Shown: positions 17,999-27,543 of the stretch, piece after piece
Layout of the letters: each line of letters starts with the position of its first letter
Numbering within the stretch: position 1 is the stretch's first letter
Assembly (NCBI GenBank): GCA_050291245.1
Contig: JBNKJP010000061.1
Coordinates: 1-64,000 of the forward strand
Source: Thiodiazotropha sp050291245
Lineage (GTDB): Bacteria > Pseudomonadota > Gammaproteobacteria > Chromatiales > Chromatiaceae
Direction of reading: 5' to 3'
DNA: 64,000 bases
Program-made: the position numbers and the translations under genes
The notes under the pieces: generated by a model
Told to the model about the DNA's origin: nothing
The model's database searches: none
Seen by the model: only the letters and a program-made list of their open reading frames with translations

Positions 17999-18403
17999 TT
18001 ACTTGAACACCGGGATGGGACTATAGAGATACCAGCTCTCCGTCTCTTCGTCGTAGTGCCAGTCCTGCGCGTCGGTCAATTCCCGAACTACCTGGATATC
18101 CTGAAGCACATACTGGATGATCGCTGTCTGTACCGCCCGGTCCTCACCCAACATACTGGGTCCCTGCACGATCTCGTAATGAGTCACCCGCACATTTTTC
18201 GAATCCGGATTGATCACCGGGTCCTTGCGTGATTCGTCCGGAGGAAGAAAGTTGTGCAACTGGCTGCCCGATGTCCAGCGCACCGAGGCTTCATAGCGTT
18301 TCAGGGTGCTTTCGAGGGTCTCCGCCCGCTTGTGTTCCCCGAGGGTCTGACACGCCGGCATGAAAATGAGCAGCGCTACCAGGGACAGGATTTTTCTGAT
18401 CAC
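17999..18403 (-). CDS. Small predicted lipoprotein
   Basis: A 134-residue protein not assigned to a named family. I place the start at GTG 18403 because AAGGAG lies 6 nt upstream and the product then begins with a compact lipoprotein signal (IRKILSLVALLIFMPAC, lipobox MPAC). The mature part is acidic, with YEASVRWTSG and QYVLQDIQVVRELTDAQDWHY, and reads like an envelope lipoprotein conserved in gammaproteobacteria. An upstream ATG in frame would add 22 residues and hide the signal. It lies between cysC and the AI-2E gene. Confidence 0.7.
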   Translation of the reverse strand: MIRKILSLVALLIFMPACQTLGEHKRAETLESTLKRYEASVRWTSGSQLHNFLPPDESRKDPVINPDSKNVRVTHYEIVQGPSMLGEDRAVQTAIIQYVLQDIQVVRELTDAQDWHYDEETESWYLYSPIPVFK

Positions 18404-18465
18404 AACGAACTCCTTGATTGTTCCGGCCCGAACCGACCCCGGCCGTTGGGGGGTGTCGATACCCA

Positions 18466-19074
18466 TCATACTACCCGGTTGGGGATCACCCCGCGATGTT
18501 CCAGAGCCTGGATGATTTCAGCCACACAGTCATCGACCTCACGGTTATCGGTTTTTATGCTGATCTCCGGGTTCAGCGGAGGTTCGTAGGGCGAGGAAAT
18601 ACCCGTGAAGTTCTGAATCTCTCCGGCCCTTGCCTTCTTGTACAGGCCTTTGACATCCCGGGCTTCACACACCTCCAACGGACAATCCACATAGACCTCG
18701 ATGAAGTCTCCGTGGGGTAAAAGCCCCCGAGCCCGCTGCCGGTCCTCAAGAATCGGCGAGATGAAAGCGGTCAACGAGATGACCCCCGCGTCGACAAAGA
18801 GTTTGGCCATCTCCGCGATCCGTCGAATATTCTCGGTGCGATCATCGACCGTGAACCCGAGATCCCGGCACAACCCATGGCGAACGTTGTCACCGTCAAA
18901 GACGTAGGTGCGACAACCCCGTTGATACAGCTCTTCCTCAACAGCGTGGGCCAGGGTCGATTTTCCGGATCCGGACAACCCGGTAAACCACAGCAGCTTG
19001 GCCCGGTGCTTGTTCATTTTTTCGCGCCGCTCACGGTTCACGGTCGCTTCATGCCAAACAATGTTCTGATCCAT
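18466..19074 (-). CDS. cysC: Adenylylsulfate (APS) kinase
   Basis: A 202-residue cytoplasmic kinase forming PAPS from APS and ATP. Walker A GLSGSGKS (about 30-37), the substrate motif FDGDNVRHGLCRDLGF, NIRRIAEMAKLFVDAGVISLTAFISP, and KARAGEIQNFTGISSPYEPP are all intact. The start at 19074 gives the usual CysC length and has AGGA upstream; the open frame continues 52 codons upstream through a repeat copy. cysD/cysN are not adjacent, so PAPS here may serve sulfation or assimilation encoded elsewhere. Confidence 0.93.
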   Translation of the reverse strand: MDQNIVWHEATVNRERREKMNKHRAKLLWFTGLSGSGKSTLAHAVEEELYQRGCRTYVFDGDNVRHGLCRDLGFTVDDRTENIRRIAEMAKLFVDAGVISLTAFISPILEDRQRARGLLPHGDFIEVYVDCPLEVCEARDVKGLYKKARAGEIQNFTGISSPYEPPLNPEISIKTDNREVDDCVAEIIQALEHRGVIPNRVV

Positions 19075-19112
19075 GTTCCTGGTCACTCCGGGGTAGTGGG
19101 TGGTTGCTCTGC

Positions 19113-19212
19113 AAGGCTGGGCCGTTGCCGGCGAGGCATGCCCAGCATCTGGCCCGAATGGCCCCTTTCTGATTCGCTGAATAGTACAGAACCTGTGACG
19201 GGGTACACTAGC
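19113..19212 (+). repeat. Dispersed intergenic repeat, copy C
   Basis: Shares AAGG-CTGGGCC, GCGAGGCATGCC, CTGA..CGCTGAAT, GTACAGAA and GGTACACTAG blocks in the same order as copy A at the window start, over about 100 bp. The middle has diverged and lost the perfect hairpin. It lies in the gap between divergent cysC and the TraB-family gene. Confidence 0.6.
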
Positions 19213-19338
19213 AGAACGACCCGGAATCATGAAAGGGACATCGATACGACCCTATCCTTTGTAGGGATAATTTCACACTGCCCCTATCCGGCAAGGCTGA
19301 TACAATGCCCAGCTTTTGCGACAAGCTCTGAACAAACC

Positions 19339-20538
19339 ATGCCACAGACCGATCAGGAACCTCAAATCGAAGTCCTCCTTGGAGAGAGCCGAATCACCCT
19401 GCTGGGTACGGCCCACGTCTCCCGCAGCAGCGTGGACAAGGTCAAATCCCTGCTCGAAAGTGGGGCATACGATGCGGTCGCGGTCGAGCTATGTCCCAGC
19501 CGCTTCAATGCCCTGATCAATCCGGATGCCCTGGAAAAGATGGACCTGTTCAAGGTATTGCGTGAAGGCCGGGTGCTCATGGTGATGACCAATCTGGCTC
19601 TGAGCGCCTATCAGCAAAGACTCGCCGACCAGTTTGGCATCACCCCAGGGGCCGAGCAGAAGGAGGCGATCCGGATTGCCCAGGAATCCCACAAACCCCT
19701 GTTGCTCATCGATCGCGAAATCAGCACCACTCTGCGTCGCGTGGCAGGCAATCTCTCGCTTTGGAAACGCCTCACCCTGTTCGCCGGTCTGATGGCGAGC
19801 ATCCTGTCCCGGGAACAGGTCACCGAAGAGGAGATCGAGCACCTCAAGGAGGGCGATATCCTCGAAACGACCTTCGCGGAATTCGCCGAGAACCGCCAGG
19901 ATCTGTACCTGCCGCTGATCGATGAACGGGACCGTTACATGGCCTGCCGCCTGTTGCAGGAGATTGAACAGAGCGGTCATGAGAACCTGTTGGTGGTGAT
20001 CGGCGCGGGGCACATGCACGGGATCGCCCGCTATCTGCAGCAACCCCTTGATGCCCCGTCAGGTGAAACCATTGCTCAGCTTGAACAATCCCCCCCACCC
20101 AGCCGCTGGCCGAAATTGATTCCCTGGATCATCGTGGTGCTGGTGCTGAGCGGTTTCGCAGTGGGGTTCTTCCGCAGTCCCGACCTGGGATGGCGGATGA
20201 TTGTCGACTGGGTGCTGATCAACGGCGGTCTCTCGGCCCTCGGGGCTCTCCTTGCCGCGGGTCATCCGCTGACCGTATTGACTGCGTTCGTCGCCGCCCC
20301 CATTACTTCACTGAATCCCGCGGTCGGTGCCGGTATGGTCACGGGGCTGGCCGAGGTGTTCCTGCGCAAGCCCACCGTGGCCGACTTCGGGCATTTGCGT
20401 AACGACACCACCCGGGCCATCGGCTGGTGGAAAAACCGGGTCTCACGGACCTTTCTGGTGTTCCTGTTCAGCACCCTGGGGTCCGCCGCCGGTACCTATA
20501 TCGCGGGGTTTCGCATCTTTGGCCGACTGGTTAACTAG
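19339..20538 (+). CDS. TraB/PrgY-family membrane protein
   Basis: A 399-residue protein of the TraB/PrgY/gumN-like group. The N-terminal domain has ITLLGTAHVSRSSVDKV (about 17-33), VAVELCPSRFNAL with a conserved Glu, and VIGAGHMHGIARYL near residue 225. These are the conserved positions of a proposed metal-dependent hydrolase-like fold. The C-terminal third has four or so helices. In enterococci PrgY limits pheromone activity; the function in Proteobacteria is unknown. The start at 19339 fits the family; the open frame extends far upstream over a repeat and antisense to cysC. Confidence 0.82.
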   Translation: MPQTDQEPQIEVLLGESRITLLGTAHVSRSSVDKVKSLLESGAYDAVAVELCPSRFNALINPDALEKMDLFKVLREGRVLMVMTNLALSAYQQRLADQFGITPGAEQKEAIRIAQESHKPLLLIDREISTTLRRVAGNLSLWKRLTLFAGLMASILSREQVTEEEIEHLKEGDILETTFAEFAENRQDLYLPLIDERDRYMACRLLQEIEQSGHENLLVVIGAGHMHGIARYLQQPLDAPSGETIAQLEQSPPPSRWPKLIPWIIVVLVLSGFAVGFFRSPDLGWRMIVDWVLINGGLSALGALLAAGHPLTVLTAFVAAPITSLNPAVGAGMVTGLAEVFLRKPTVADFGHLRNDTTRAIGWWKNRVSRTFLVFLFSTLGSAAGTYIAGFRIFGRLVN

Positions 20539-20705
20539 TGTAATATTTCATAGTTACCCATCGGTACCTTCCAAGTAACTTCACGTTACTTTACAGATTG
20601 GTACTCGCACAGCGGAACGGGACGCTAAGTATGGTTAAAGCACAGTTGCCTGGTTAAATGTTAATTTGTGCTGAAGTAGCCTGATTATCAGCAAAGCCGT
20701 ATAGA

Positions 20706-23225
20706 CTACACCTCTACTGAGACCTTAACCTGATTCTTAATCGCGGTATACAGCTCCACATCCACTTCAGGCGCTCGAATGGAAACAAGTAGAGAATATT
20801 CCACTCGCCGATCGTAGCACTTAAGTTTGGGACGCGTCTTCCACCAGCCACTGACGGGGAACACGGCCAGTATGCCTCGACTGGCCAGATCAGCCGCCGG
20901 ACCTTTCCAAATATCGGAATGCAGGCTACCCCTATGACGGTAGCGTGAACCCAGCACCCAATTCGGATCGTCTCCGCTGCTGGTGCTACTGCCTTCCTCG
21001 GCATCTCTTGCCGCCAGATTGATGCGGTGGCGAAATTCATCATCTGATTCGTAGGGTCGCTTCACTTCGAAACGTAATCCATGTGACTCGTAGCGATAGC
21101 GTGACTTGACACCTCGATTCGAGGGGTTGGGTTCGATGAAATAGGAGAGTGTCACCCGCATCTCCACTTCGATTTCACCCAACGCCTCCAATTCAATCAA
21201 AGGCCAAGGTAGCCGATGTAGCTTCATATCCCGCAGCTTAGGCGCATTTGAACCTTCGCGCATGAATGGATACACGCTGTCTTCACAGATTAGGGTGAGA
21301 GAATTTTCGATACTCCATAGTGCGTCCGAGAGATTTGGTTGTCCAAAACCGCAATGGCGGATCAGTCTCGCAACATCACCCTTGCTAGGATTGTCTGGAT
21401 TTGTAAGAAACTGCTGTTTCATAGCCGAAGTCCACCCCGAGGAGTGGACCACCAAACCGCGGATGGTCTCCATGCGCAACTCCGGATACTCAGCCATCAA
21501 ACGGGCCACCATCCGGGAAGCCAGTGCGCTTGCCGCACTGGTTGCGTTGGTGGTGGTGAACAACCGTACATGAGCGTCGAAATTTGTTGTCAGAAGGCTG
21601 AGACTGGGCATCCATGCGGCTCCAATAGCGTCTTTGGCTGCATTGCCACCTTCGAAAACCACATCCGGCTTGAGAGGCCAATGTCCCTCCCAGGTATGCG
21701 AAGAGGTGCTGAAAGGGCTCAGACCTCCAGAGGGCGCTATCGGCTGATAGTCATCCGTATCTGGCTCAGTAATGTGGATCAACTCTGTACTTGCCCCAAC
21801 GGTCAGTGCATTCCAGGCTTGCCCTGGATCGTGGATGCCGTCGGTGCTATTGCTGGCAGGATATTCCGTCCAGGCATTCGGGTCCTGGATATTGCCAGCG
21901 GATAGGATAAACAGGCGAGGAGTTTCTCCCTGGTTATCATAGTCCACTGCCAAACGATCAATGGTGGCCGACCAGGCGGATGGGCGTCCTCTGTCCCGTG
22001 CATCCCGTGCCGTTACTGCCATGCTGAACACGCGTGGCCGCAGCACTGCGGTTATCTCCGGTCGGCTGACTGCCTCGACTGTGAGGTAGCCATGGTGGTC
22101 TGGATCACCACAGTTCGAGTGATTGCAATCCAGCAGCTTCACCGACTCCAGCCGGTGGAATACTTCAACGGGCGCAGTGGAATCCAGAGCGGTTGTCAGA
22201 TTACCCAATAATGCGAGCCCTGCCATTTCCGTACCATGCCCCTCCTTATCATCGCCCCCCCAACCCGGCTCCACCGTATGGACATCCTGAGAGGCGATTG
22301 CCGGGGCAAGCAGCGGATGAGCTGCGTTGATCCCCGTATCCAGTATGCAAACATAGGGAACGCTTTCACCCACGTTGGCTAAGGTTATCCGTTGGAGCAA
22401 TTCACCCGCCCATTCCGGCTGTTCTTCCGGTGGCAGCGAGTCGAAGAAATCTGCCGTCTCTTTTGCACGCCGCAATTCGGCAACGCTGTTCAAAGTAAAA
22501 ACCGATCGCTGCATCTGCTCCAGCGAGCCGTACACCAGAAGTACGGTACGTTCCGGAAACTCGATCTGCCCTCTGGCAATGCGAAAATCCAAACCTTCTG
22601 CCAGTCGCTTGAACTGTTCGATGAACTTGACTCGGTCGCCTCGCACTGGCAGCCAGACCTCCCACCAGAATGCTTCCCCGGCTTCAGTAGGAAAGACTTC
22701 GGGATCATCTGACCAAAGGGATTTGATGCTGGCTACCCGGATGCTGCGGATTGCATCCAGTAGTTTTTGATTTCTGGGAGTACTCGTGCCTTTCTTATCG
22801 TTGATGGTATCCTTGCTCTCATCCAGGTAGGCGATGATTTTGTTTTCCAGGATGTGTAACTTGCCATCTGGCACGGTGACGGTTGCAAAAGTCCTGGTAT
22901 CATTGTGGCGGACATTCAGCAGTTCAATGCCTGATGATTCCGCAGCAAGCGACTCGAAGGCCAACTCGATGTCGGGAAAGCTCTCGAATTCGATCTGCAG
23001 CCCGAAATCTTCATCCATACCCATCGCTTCCTGTTGGATGCGGGCCTGTTCAATGGCTGGTTTCAGGGCATTGACTTGTTGCAATAACCTCTGGCCATGA
23101 CTCTGTCGGTTCTGACGGGGCACCTTTATTCCATCGCCACCCCCTCCCGATGGCCTGAAAGGTTCCGGTTGTGCCGTATTATCGAGAATGAAATGTCGCT
23201 TTGGCTCAGATCCGTCTATTGCCAT
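20706..23225 (-). CDS. ietS: Subtilisin-like (S8) protease of IetAS-type defence pair
   Basis: An 839-residue protein with an S8 domain embedded from about 285 to 600: Asp296 in CILDTGIN, His330 in GHGTEMAG, oxyanion Asn445 in SAGN, and Ser563 in NATSAAS. All catalytic residues are present. No signal peptide is visible, so it should act in the cytoplasm. An N-terminal ~280-residue region and a C-terminal ~240-residue beta-rich region are of unknown fold. It follows the AAA ATPase gene by 6 bp. This gene pair architecture matches IetAS, described as a plasmid toxin-antitoxin/exclusion pair and later as an anti-phage system, with the protease as effector. Confidence 0.8.
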   Translation of the reverse strand: MAIDGSEPKRHFILDNTAQPEPFRPSGGGGDGIKVPRQNRQSHGQRLLQQVNALKPAIEQARIQQEAMGMDEDFGLQIEFESFPDIELAFESLAAESSGIELLNVRHNDTRTFATVTVPDGKLHILENKIIAYLDESKDTINDKKGTSTPRNQKLLDAIRSIRVASIKSLWSDDPEVFPTEAGEAFWWEVWLPVRGDRVKFIEQFKRLAEGLDFRIARGQIEFPERTVLLVYGSLEQMQRSVFTLNSVAELRRAKETADFFDSLPPEEQPEWAGELLQRITLANVGESVPYVCILDTGINAAHPLLAPAIASQDVHTVEPGWGGDDKEGHGTEMAGLALLGNLTTALDSTAPVEVFHRLESVKLLDCNHSNCGDPDHHGYLTVEAVSRPEITAVLRPRVFSMAVTARDARDRGRPSAWSATIDRLAVDYDNQGETPRLFILSAGNIQDPNAWTEYPASNSTDGIHDPGQAWNALTVGASTELIHITEPDTDDYQPIAPSGGLSPFSTSSHTWEGHWPLKPDVVFEGGNAAKDAIGAAWMPSLSLLTTNFDAHVRLFTTTNATSAASALASRMVARLMAEYPELRMETIRGLVVHSSGWTSAMKQQFLTNPDNPSKGDVARLIRHCGFGQPNLSDALWSIENSLTLICEDSVYPFMREGSNAPKLRDMKLHRLPWPLIELEALGEIEVEMRVTLSYFIEPNPSNRGVKSRYRYESHGLRFEVKRPYESDDEFRHRINLAARDAEEGSSTSSGDDPNWVLGSRYRHRGSLHSDIWKGPAADLASRGILAVFPVSGWWKTRPKLKCYDRRVEYSLLVSIRAPEVDVELYTAIKNQVKVSVEV

Positions 23226-23231
23226 ATCTCA

Positions 23232-24242
23232 CTATTTCCCTGCCCGGTTCTCACTGAATAGAGCCTTAGCCTGAGTACGTTCCTCGATAGCACGCCGTAT
23301 GTCGGCTTCGCTAATAGTTTCCTTCTGTTCGATAATCGATTCTTTCAACGCTTCATCGCTGGCGCGGACAATCTCGGAATAACTCAACCCTTGTGCCTGT
23401 CCAGCAAGGCACGTCCAGGAAGTCCCTTTCTGGGCCTGACGCCCCAGATAGGATTTCAGCAGCAAGGCAATCCGGGCCTCATCCGGTAAATCGTAGTACA
23501 GAATGTCATCGAAGCGGCGAAATAACGCATGGTCTAGAATCTCGGGGTGATTGGTCGCGGCCACAATCAGGCTGTGGGATTCATCCTGCTCGATCATCTG
23601 TAAAAAGCTGTTGAGGATACGCCTGACCTCGCCTACGTCATTTTCCAACCCGCGTTGTGAGCCGATGGCGTCGAACTCGTCGAAAAAATAAACGCCCCGT
23701 GTGCGGTCGGTGGCATCAAATACCTGTCGCAGTTTCGCTGCAGTCTCCCCCATGTATTTAGTAATCAGACCATCAAGGCGCACCTGAAATTCCGGCAAAC
23801 CCAGTTCACCGGCCAGCACTGAAGCAGTCAGTGTCTTTCCAGTCCCTGGCGGCCCCACCAGGAGCAGCTTACGGCGGGGAGCAAGCCCATGCGACAACAA
23901 CCGGGATGCCTGCAGTTGTTCGCGAATTATCCGCTTGAGCTGATAATCCAGATGGTCATCGAGAACCATTTCACTCAGGCGGTTCTTGGGGAATGAGGCT
24001 TGGAGCAGTCCAGCCAGTTCTCCCCTTGGGCGAGCGATAGGTACCATTTTATCCTGACCCTTTGGCGGCAGACCGCGTCTCGCCTTGGCCTGATCGATCA
24101 GATCGCGTAACTCTTCCGCCAACTTGCCGTGGCCTATCTTTGCCTCGTGAGCCGCCAACTGCATTGCGATTGAGAAAAAACGCTCGTCATCCCCTTCCGT
24201 GTGGGATTTCAGCAATGCTTTCAATTGGTTGGCGATCGCCAT
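23232..24242 (-). CDS. ietA: AAA ATPase of IetAS-type defence pair
   Basis: A 336-residue AAA protein of the FtsH/ClpX-like fold. Walker A GPPGTGKT at 130-137, Walker B VYFFDEFDA at 184-192, sensor-1 AATN at 228-231 and an arginine pair FRRFDD at 242-243 are intact. The N-terminal ~100 residues are helical. It is the first gene of a two-gene operon with the S8 protease. In the IetAS model the ATPase restrains or activates the protease. The pair sits between the housekeeping cca gene and the TraB-like gene, the typical setting of an inserted accessory cassette. Confidence 0.82.
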   Translation of the reverse strand: MAIANQLKALLKSHTEGDDERFFSIAMQLAAHEAKIGHGKLAEELRDLIDQAKARRGLPPKGQDKMVPIARPRGELAGLLQASFPKNRLSEMVLDDHLDYQLKRIIREQLQASRLLSHGLAPRRKLLLVGPPGTGKTLTASVLAGELGLPEFQVRLDGLITKYMGETAAKLRQVFDATDRTRGVYFFDEFDAIGSQRGLENDVGEVRRILNSFLQMIEQDESHSLIVAATNHPEILDHALFRRFDDILYYDLPDEARIALLLKSYLGRQAQKGTSWTCLAGQAQGLSYSEIVRASDEALKESIIEQKETISEADIRRAIEERTQAKALFSENRAGK

Positions 24243-24339
24243 GATAAGTTTCCTCCATTGTAGATTGTAGTCTGATCGTCCTTAATTTGCCGTGAAAAAT
24301 GATACTGTCTGTCTCTTGAACCATCACCAACTTTAGTAT

Positions 24340-25569
24340 TTAGCACCCCTTTACCTTGATTGCTTCAAGACCCTCTGCAATACATTTCAAGCGCTCTCGG
24401 CGGATCGTCTCCCCCAACTGAGGTCCACTCAGAGACTGGCTCAGCTCCCGGGTCGTAACCTGTCGCGCCTGTTCGAAAAGTCCCAGCAGGTCCCCGCCTT
24501 GCGGAAAGGGGCGGTCGGCCATACCCTGTCGGCCCTGGTGATCGGCCTGGCAGACCCAGACGAACCATTGCAGATGCTCGGGCTGGCGGAAAGCATCCAG
24601 GCCCAGCATCAAGTCCAGCAGGGTCCCGGGGCGAAGCTCGTAGAACCGGTGCATCCGAATATGATAACGGGCACAGGCACTGGCCAGACGCTCATAGGCG
24701 GTCGGCGCCCTGAGCCTGCGGCACAATGCCGTGACGATCTCGGCGCCCCGTTTTTCATGCCCGTGATGGCTGGGCAGAATGCCTTCGGGGGTGGTCGCCT
24801 TGCCCAGATCATGGGTGAGCGCGGCAAACCGGACAGAAACCCGATCGCTCAAGCGGCAGACCGCATCCAGGGTCAGCAAGGTATGCACCCCGCAATCGAC
24901 TTCGGGATGCCAGTGGGCGGGTTGGGGTACCCCCCACAGGGCATCGAGCTCCGGCAGTACCCGGGCCAATGCGCCCCAGTCCCGGAGTGCTTCGAAGAAG
25001 GGTCGCGGGCGCGCCTCCCCGAGCACCTTCACCAGCTCCTGCCAGACCCGCTCCGGCACCAGCCGGTCCAACTCACCCGCCGTAACCATGCTACGAAACA
25101 GGGTTTCGGTCTCCGGGGCCAGGTGAAACCCAAGCTCGGCATAACGGGCCAGAAAACGGGCGGCACGCAGTACCCGCAACGGGTCCTCCCGAAAGGCCTC
25201 GGAGACGTGTCTCAGGACCCGCGCCTGAAGATCCCGGAACCCGCCGAAGGGATCGATCAATCCACCCTGTTCGTCTTCCGCCATGGCGTTGACCGTGAAA
25301 TCCCGCCGGCTCAAATCCTCTTCCAGGGTCACTGCGGGATCCGCGATCACCTGCCCGGGCTGCAAACCGGCCGAACGCCGGGTACGCGCCAAGGCATATT
25401 CTTCATGGGTCTCGGGGTGGAGAAATACCGGAAAGTCTCGGCCGACCTGATGATAGCCCAGGGCGAGCATCTGCTCGGGGGTTGCGCCAACCACCAGATA
25501 GTCGCGTTCGGTCACCGGGCGATGCAGCAACCGGTCCCTGATCGCACCACCCACCCGGTACACCTGCAT
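24340..25569 (-). CDS. cca: CCA tRNA nucleotidyltransferase with HD domain
   Basis: A 409-residue multifunctional enzyme that adds and repairs the 3' CCA of tRNAs. The N-terminus VYRVGGAIRDRLL begins at residue 3, followed by RDFTVNAMAEDEQGGLIDPFGG and EDPLRVLRAARFLARY. The C-terminal HD phosphohydrolase domain (ALTHDLGKATTPEG, then HHGHEKRG) is present, as in the long enterobacterial type. The start is ATG 25569. It borders the IetAS-like cassette on its downstream side. Confidence 0.95.
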   Translation of the reverse strand: MQVYRVGGAIRDRLLHRPVTERDYLVVGATPEQMLALGYHQVGRDFPVFLHPETHEEYALARTRRSAGLQPGQVIADPAVTLEEDLSRRDFTVNAMAEDEQGGLIDPFGGFRDLQARVLRHVSEAFREDPLRVLRAARFLARYAELGFHLAPETETLFRSMVTAGELDRLVPERVWQELVKVLGEARPRPFFEALRDWGALARVLPELDALWGVPQPAHWHPEVDCGVHTLLTLDAVCRLSDRVSVRFAALTHDLGKATTPEGILPSHHGHEKRGAEIVTALCRRLRAPTAYERLASACARYHIRMHRFYELRPGTLLDLMLGLDAFRQPEHLQWFVWVCQADHQGRQGMADRPFPQGGDLLGLFEQARQVTTRELSQSLSGPQLGETIRRERLKCIAEGLEAIKVKGC

Positions 25570-25686
25570 CAGTGAGGACGTTCCACCAGCACCCCGTTCC
25601 GGGGCAGAGGAATGACGAAGTGACAGATCGACCCATCCGACCCCCCTCCATGACCCGCTTGCCCGCGATCCCGTGAGTCGCGGTAC

Positions 25687-26157
25687 TCAGTAGCCACGCA
25701 CATCCTTGAGGTGCTCCTTGGCGGCCTTGAGTGCCTCCTCGGCCTGCTTCACCCGCTCGAAATATTCGGGTCGGATGCGACTCTGACCACCCACCAGGGT
25801 TTGCCGGTCGTCATCGTTCATCTCACTCGTCTGCTTCAGTTCCTCTTCCGCCTTGTCTACGGCCTGCTGCGCCTTTTCAAGCCTCTCCCGGTGGCTCGCC
25901 TCCTTTTCCAGTCGCTTGTCCCGAGCCTCCTCCATCGCCTTGCGGATCGCCTCGTTACGTTCCAGGGTATGGCGAATCGACTCTTGCGAGGGTCCCTCCT
26001 CGATCTCAACACGTTGCGTCTTTGCGCCATTCTCGGGAGGAGTATCCGTGTAGGTGACATTGCCTTCTTCATCGACCGAGCGAAACACCTCGCCGGCCGA
26101 CAGGACGAATGGAATCAACATCAGACCGACCCAGAGCGCGTAGCGTTGCTTTGGCAT
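25687..26157 (-). CDS. DUF4124-domain exported protein, coiled-coil tail
   Basis: A 156-residue exported protein. Signal peptide (about 1-22, LMLIPFVLSAGE) followed by the DUF4124 motif VFRSVDEEGNVTYTDTPPENG and a long charged helical tail rich in Glu, Lys and Arg (about 60-150), probably coiled coil. The start at 26157 (MPKQR) is chosen because it begins the signal peptide and follows GGAAGG; the open frame has 26 extra upstream codons. Function unknown; DUF4124 proteins are common envelope proteins in gammaproteobacteria. Confidence 0.78.
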   Translation of the reverse strand: MPKQRYALWVGLMLIPFVLSAGEVFRSVDEEGNVTYTDTPPENGAKTQRVEIEEGPSQESIRHTLERNEAIRKAMEEARDKRLEKEASHRERLEKAQQAVDKAEEELKQTSEMNDDDRQTLVGGQSRIRPEYFERVKQAEEALKAAKEHLKDVRGY

Positions 26158-26456
26158 AACCTTCCCCTGCACTTCGTCAAATAATGGAACCGGATATTCA
26201 CCGGGTTGGCACAACCATTTGATCCATTCTCTCACACAGCCGTCTTGGCATCATCCAACATCGTGTCTGAGTGTCCGATATCCCTTTTCACCCATAATAT
26301 CCCTATGAAGTATTCGACCGGAATCGGAAGCGGTTTCTCCCAATATCTGAAAAGCAGAAAAAAATGCCTGAATTTGCCCTTTGAAGATGCACGAAACCCG
26401 CTTTTGCCTGTTAGAGTTGGTACTATCAGTCATCCGCGCCTCTGAGGAGATTTCGC

Positions 26457-26780
26457 ATGAACGATTTTGCCGAAAAACGCAGCTTCCACCGCATGGCTGT
26501 GAACGGACCGGTTCGTTTCCGCATCAATGGTGACCCGGAGGTTTCAACAGGTCGGGTTGTTAATCTGAGCGGTAACGGACTGCTCATTGCTCACGAGCGG
26601 GAACTCCCGATTAACGCCCGGATGGCGGTCATGATCACACCCACTCAGGCGATCACCCCTCCCCTGGCGGCAGAGGTCGAGGTACTTCGCTGTGATCCGA
26701 ATGAAGCCGAGGGATTTCAGACAGCCTGCCGAATCGTCAAGATCCTCGCGGACAACGAGATCGGCCCGGATTTTATCTGA
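26457..26780 (+). CDS. PilZ-domain cyclic-di-GMP-binding protein
   Basis: A 107-residue single-domain PilZ protein. The c-di-GMP-binding residues are present: RSFHR (RxxxR) at about 8-12 and NLSGNGL (N/DxSxxG) at about 37-43, then the beta-barrel ending CRIVKIL. It probably transmits c-di-GMP levels to an unidentified partner; the diguanylate cyclase at the window start is one possible source of signal. It stands alone on the plus strand. Confidence 0.88.
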   Translation: MNDFAEKRSFHRMAVNGPVRFRINGDPEVSTGRVVNLSGNGLLIAHERELPINARMAVMITPTQAITPPLAAEVEVLRCDPNEAEGFQTACRIVKILADNEIGPDFI

Positions 26781-26858
26781 GTTTGCGGACCGACCCCGGC
26801 AGCTGTAAGCGACAACAGCGCACACTTCGCCGGATCACGCCCAAATGAATCAGGCATG

Positions 26859-26883
26859 CGTTCCCACGCAGAGCATGGGAACG
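26859..26883. repeat. REP-like hairpin, copy 1
   Basis: CGTTCCCA and TGGGAACG arms around a GC-rich centre containing AGA. The same sequence type recurs twice at about 31.5-31.6 kb. It lies between the convergent PilZ and cytochrome c' genes and can fold as a hairpin. This sequence type is a widespread repeat of gammaproteobacterial intergenic regions. Confidence 0.75.
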
Positions 26884-26950
26884 AGGTAAACCCTTCAGAT
26901 TGACGCCCGCAGGACTGGGATCCCGAAGTGTCTCCGTCCCGGATACGGAC

Positions 26951-27418
26951 TCATTCTTTGAATTTCTTGTGACACGCCCTACAACGTCCGCCCGTATCCT
27001 TGAGCGCGGCCCCGATGCTCGCCTTGTCGCCCCCGGCCACGGCGGCATTCAACGCCTTTGCCGCTACGCGCAGATCCTCGTACTTGCTTTTGAAGTCATC
27101 GAAATCGAGCCAGATGTCGGGTAAGGCGTCGCTCTCATCCGACTCGGAGTCAATGGGAAAACCGCTCAACAGATCGAGCTGGGTGGCCGTTTCCAGGTCC
27201 TTTGCCATGCCCGCGAAGCGTCCGGCATCATAGGGTTTCGCGCCCTTCATCATGGCACTCATGCCTTTCAGGTTCCAACCAAAGACCTCCATCACCCCTT
27301 GCCGGTATTCCACCGCCTTTTCCACATCCCCGGCCTGGCTGGATACCCCGCCCAGGGAGAGTACCAGCGCTGTGGCGGCCATCGCAGCCAATTTCAAATG
27401 GAACGGATTTTTCTTCAT
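26951..27418 (-). CDS. Cytochrome c' (class II)
   Basis: A 155-residue periplasmic haem protein. Signal peptide about 1-28 (VSSQAGDVE), then a four-helix-bundle sequence (EYRQGVMEVFGWNLKGMSAMMKG, the usual N-terminal helix of the family) and a C-terminal haem-binding CRACH motif followed by KKFKE, exactly the cytochrome c' layout. Such proteins bind NO or act as a minor electron carrier. It stands alone, with an REP-like repeat after it. Confidence 0.92.
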   Translation of the reverse strand: MKKNPFHLKLAAMAATALVLSLGGVSSQAGDVEKAVEYRQGVMEVFGWNLKGMSAMMKGAKPYDAGRFAGMAKDLETATQLDLLSGFPIDSESDESDALPDIWLDFDDFKSKYEDLRVAAKALNAAVAGGDKASIGAALKDTGGRCRACHKKFKE

Positions 27419-27543
27419 GGATATTCCCCTTCGCAGTTATTCGATATTGATAAATTCTATGATTCCAAAATGAAGACCAAAGCTTTATTTAGGTTACAAT
27501 AGCCCGCCTGTCCCAATCCTGACCGGTAATACCCAATCGATCG

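Noticed and set aside
20539..20705. Short hairpin at 20573-20591 (AAGTAAC/GTTACTT) as a terminator
   Set aside because: A 7-bp AT-rich stem without a T-run is too weak to call.
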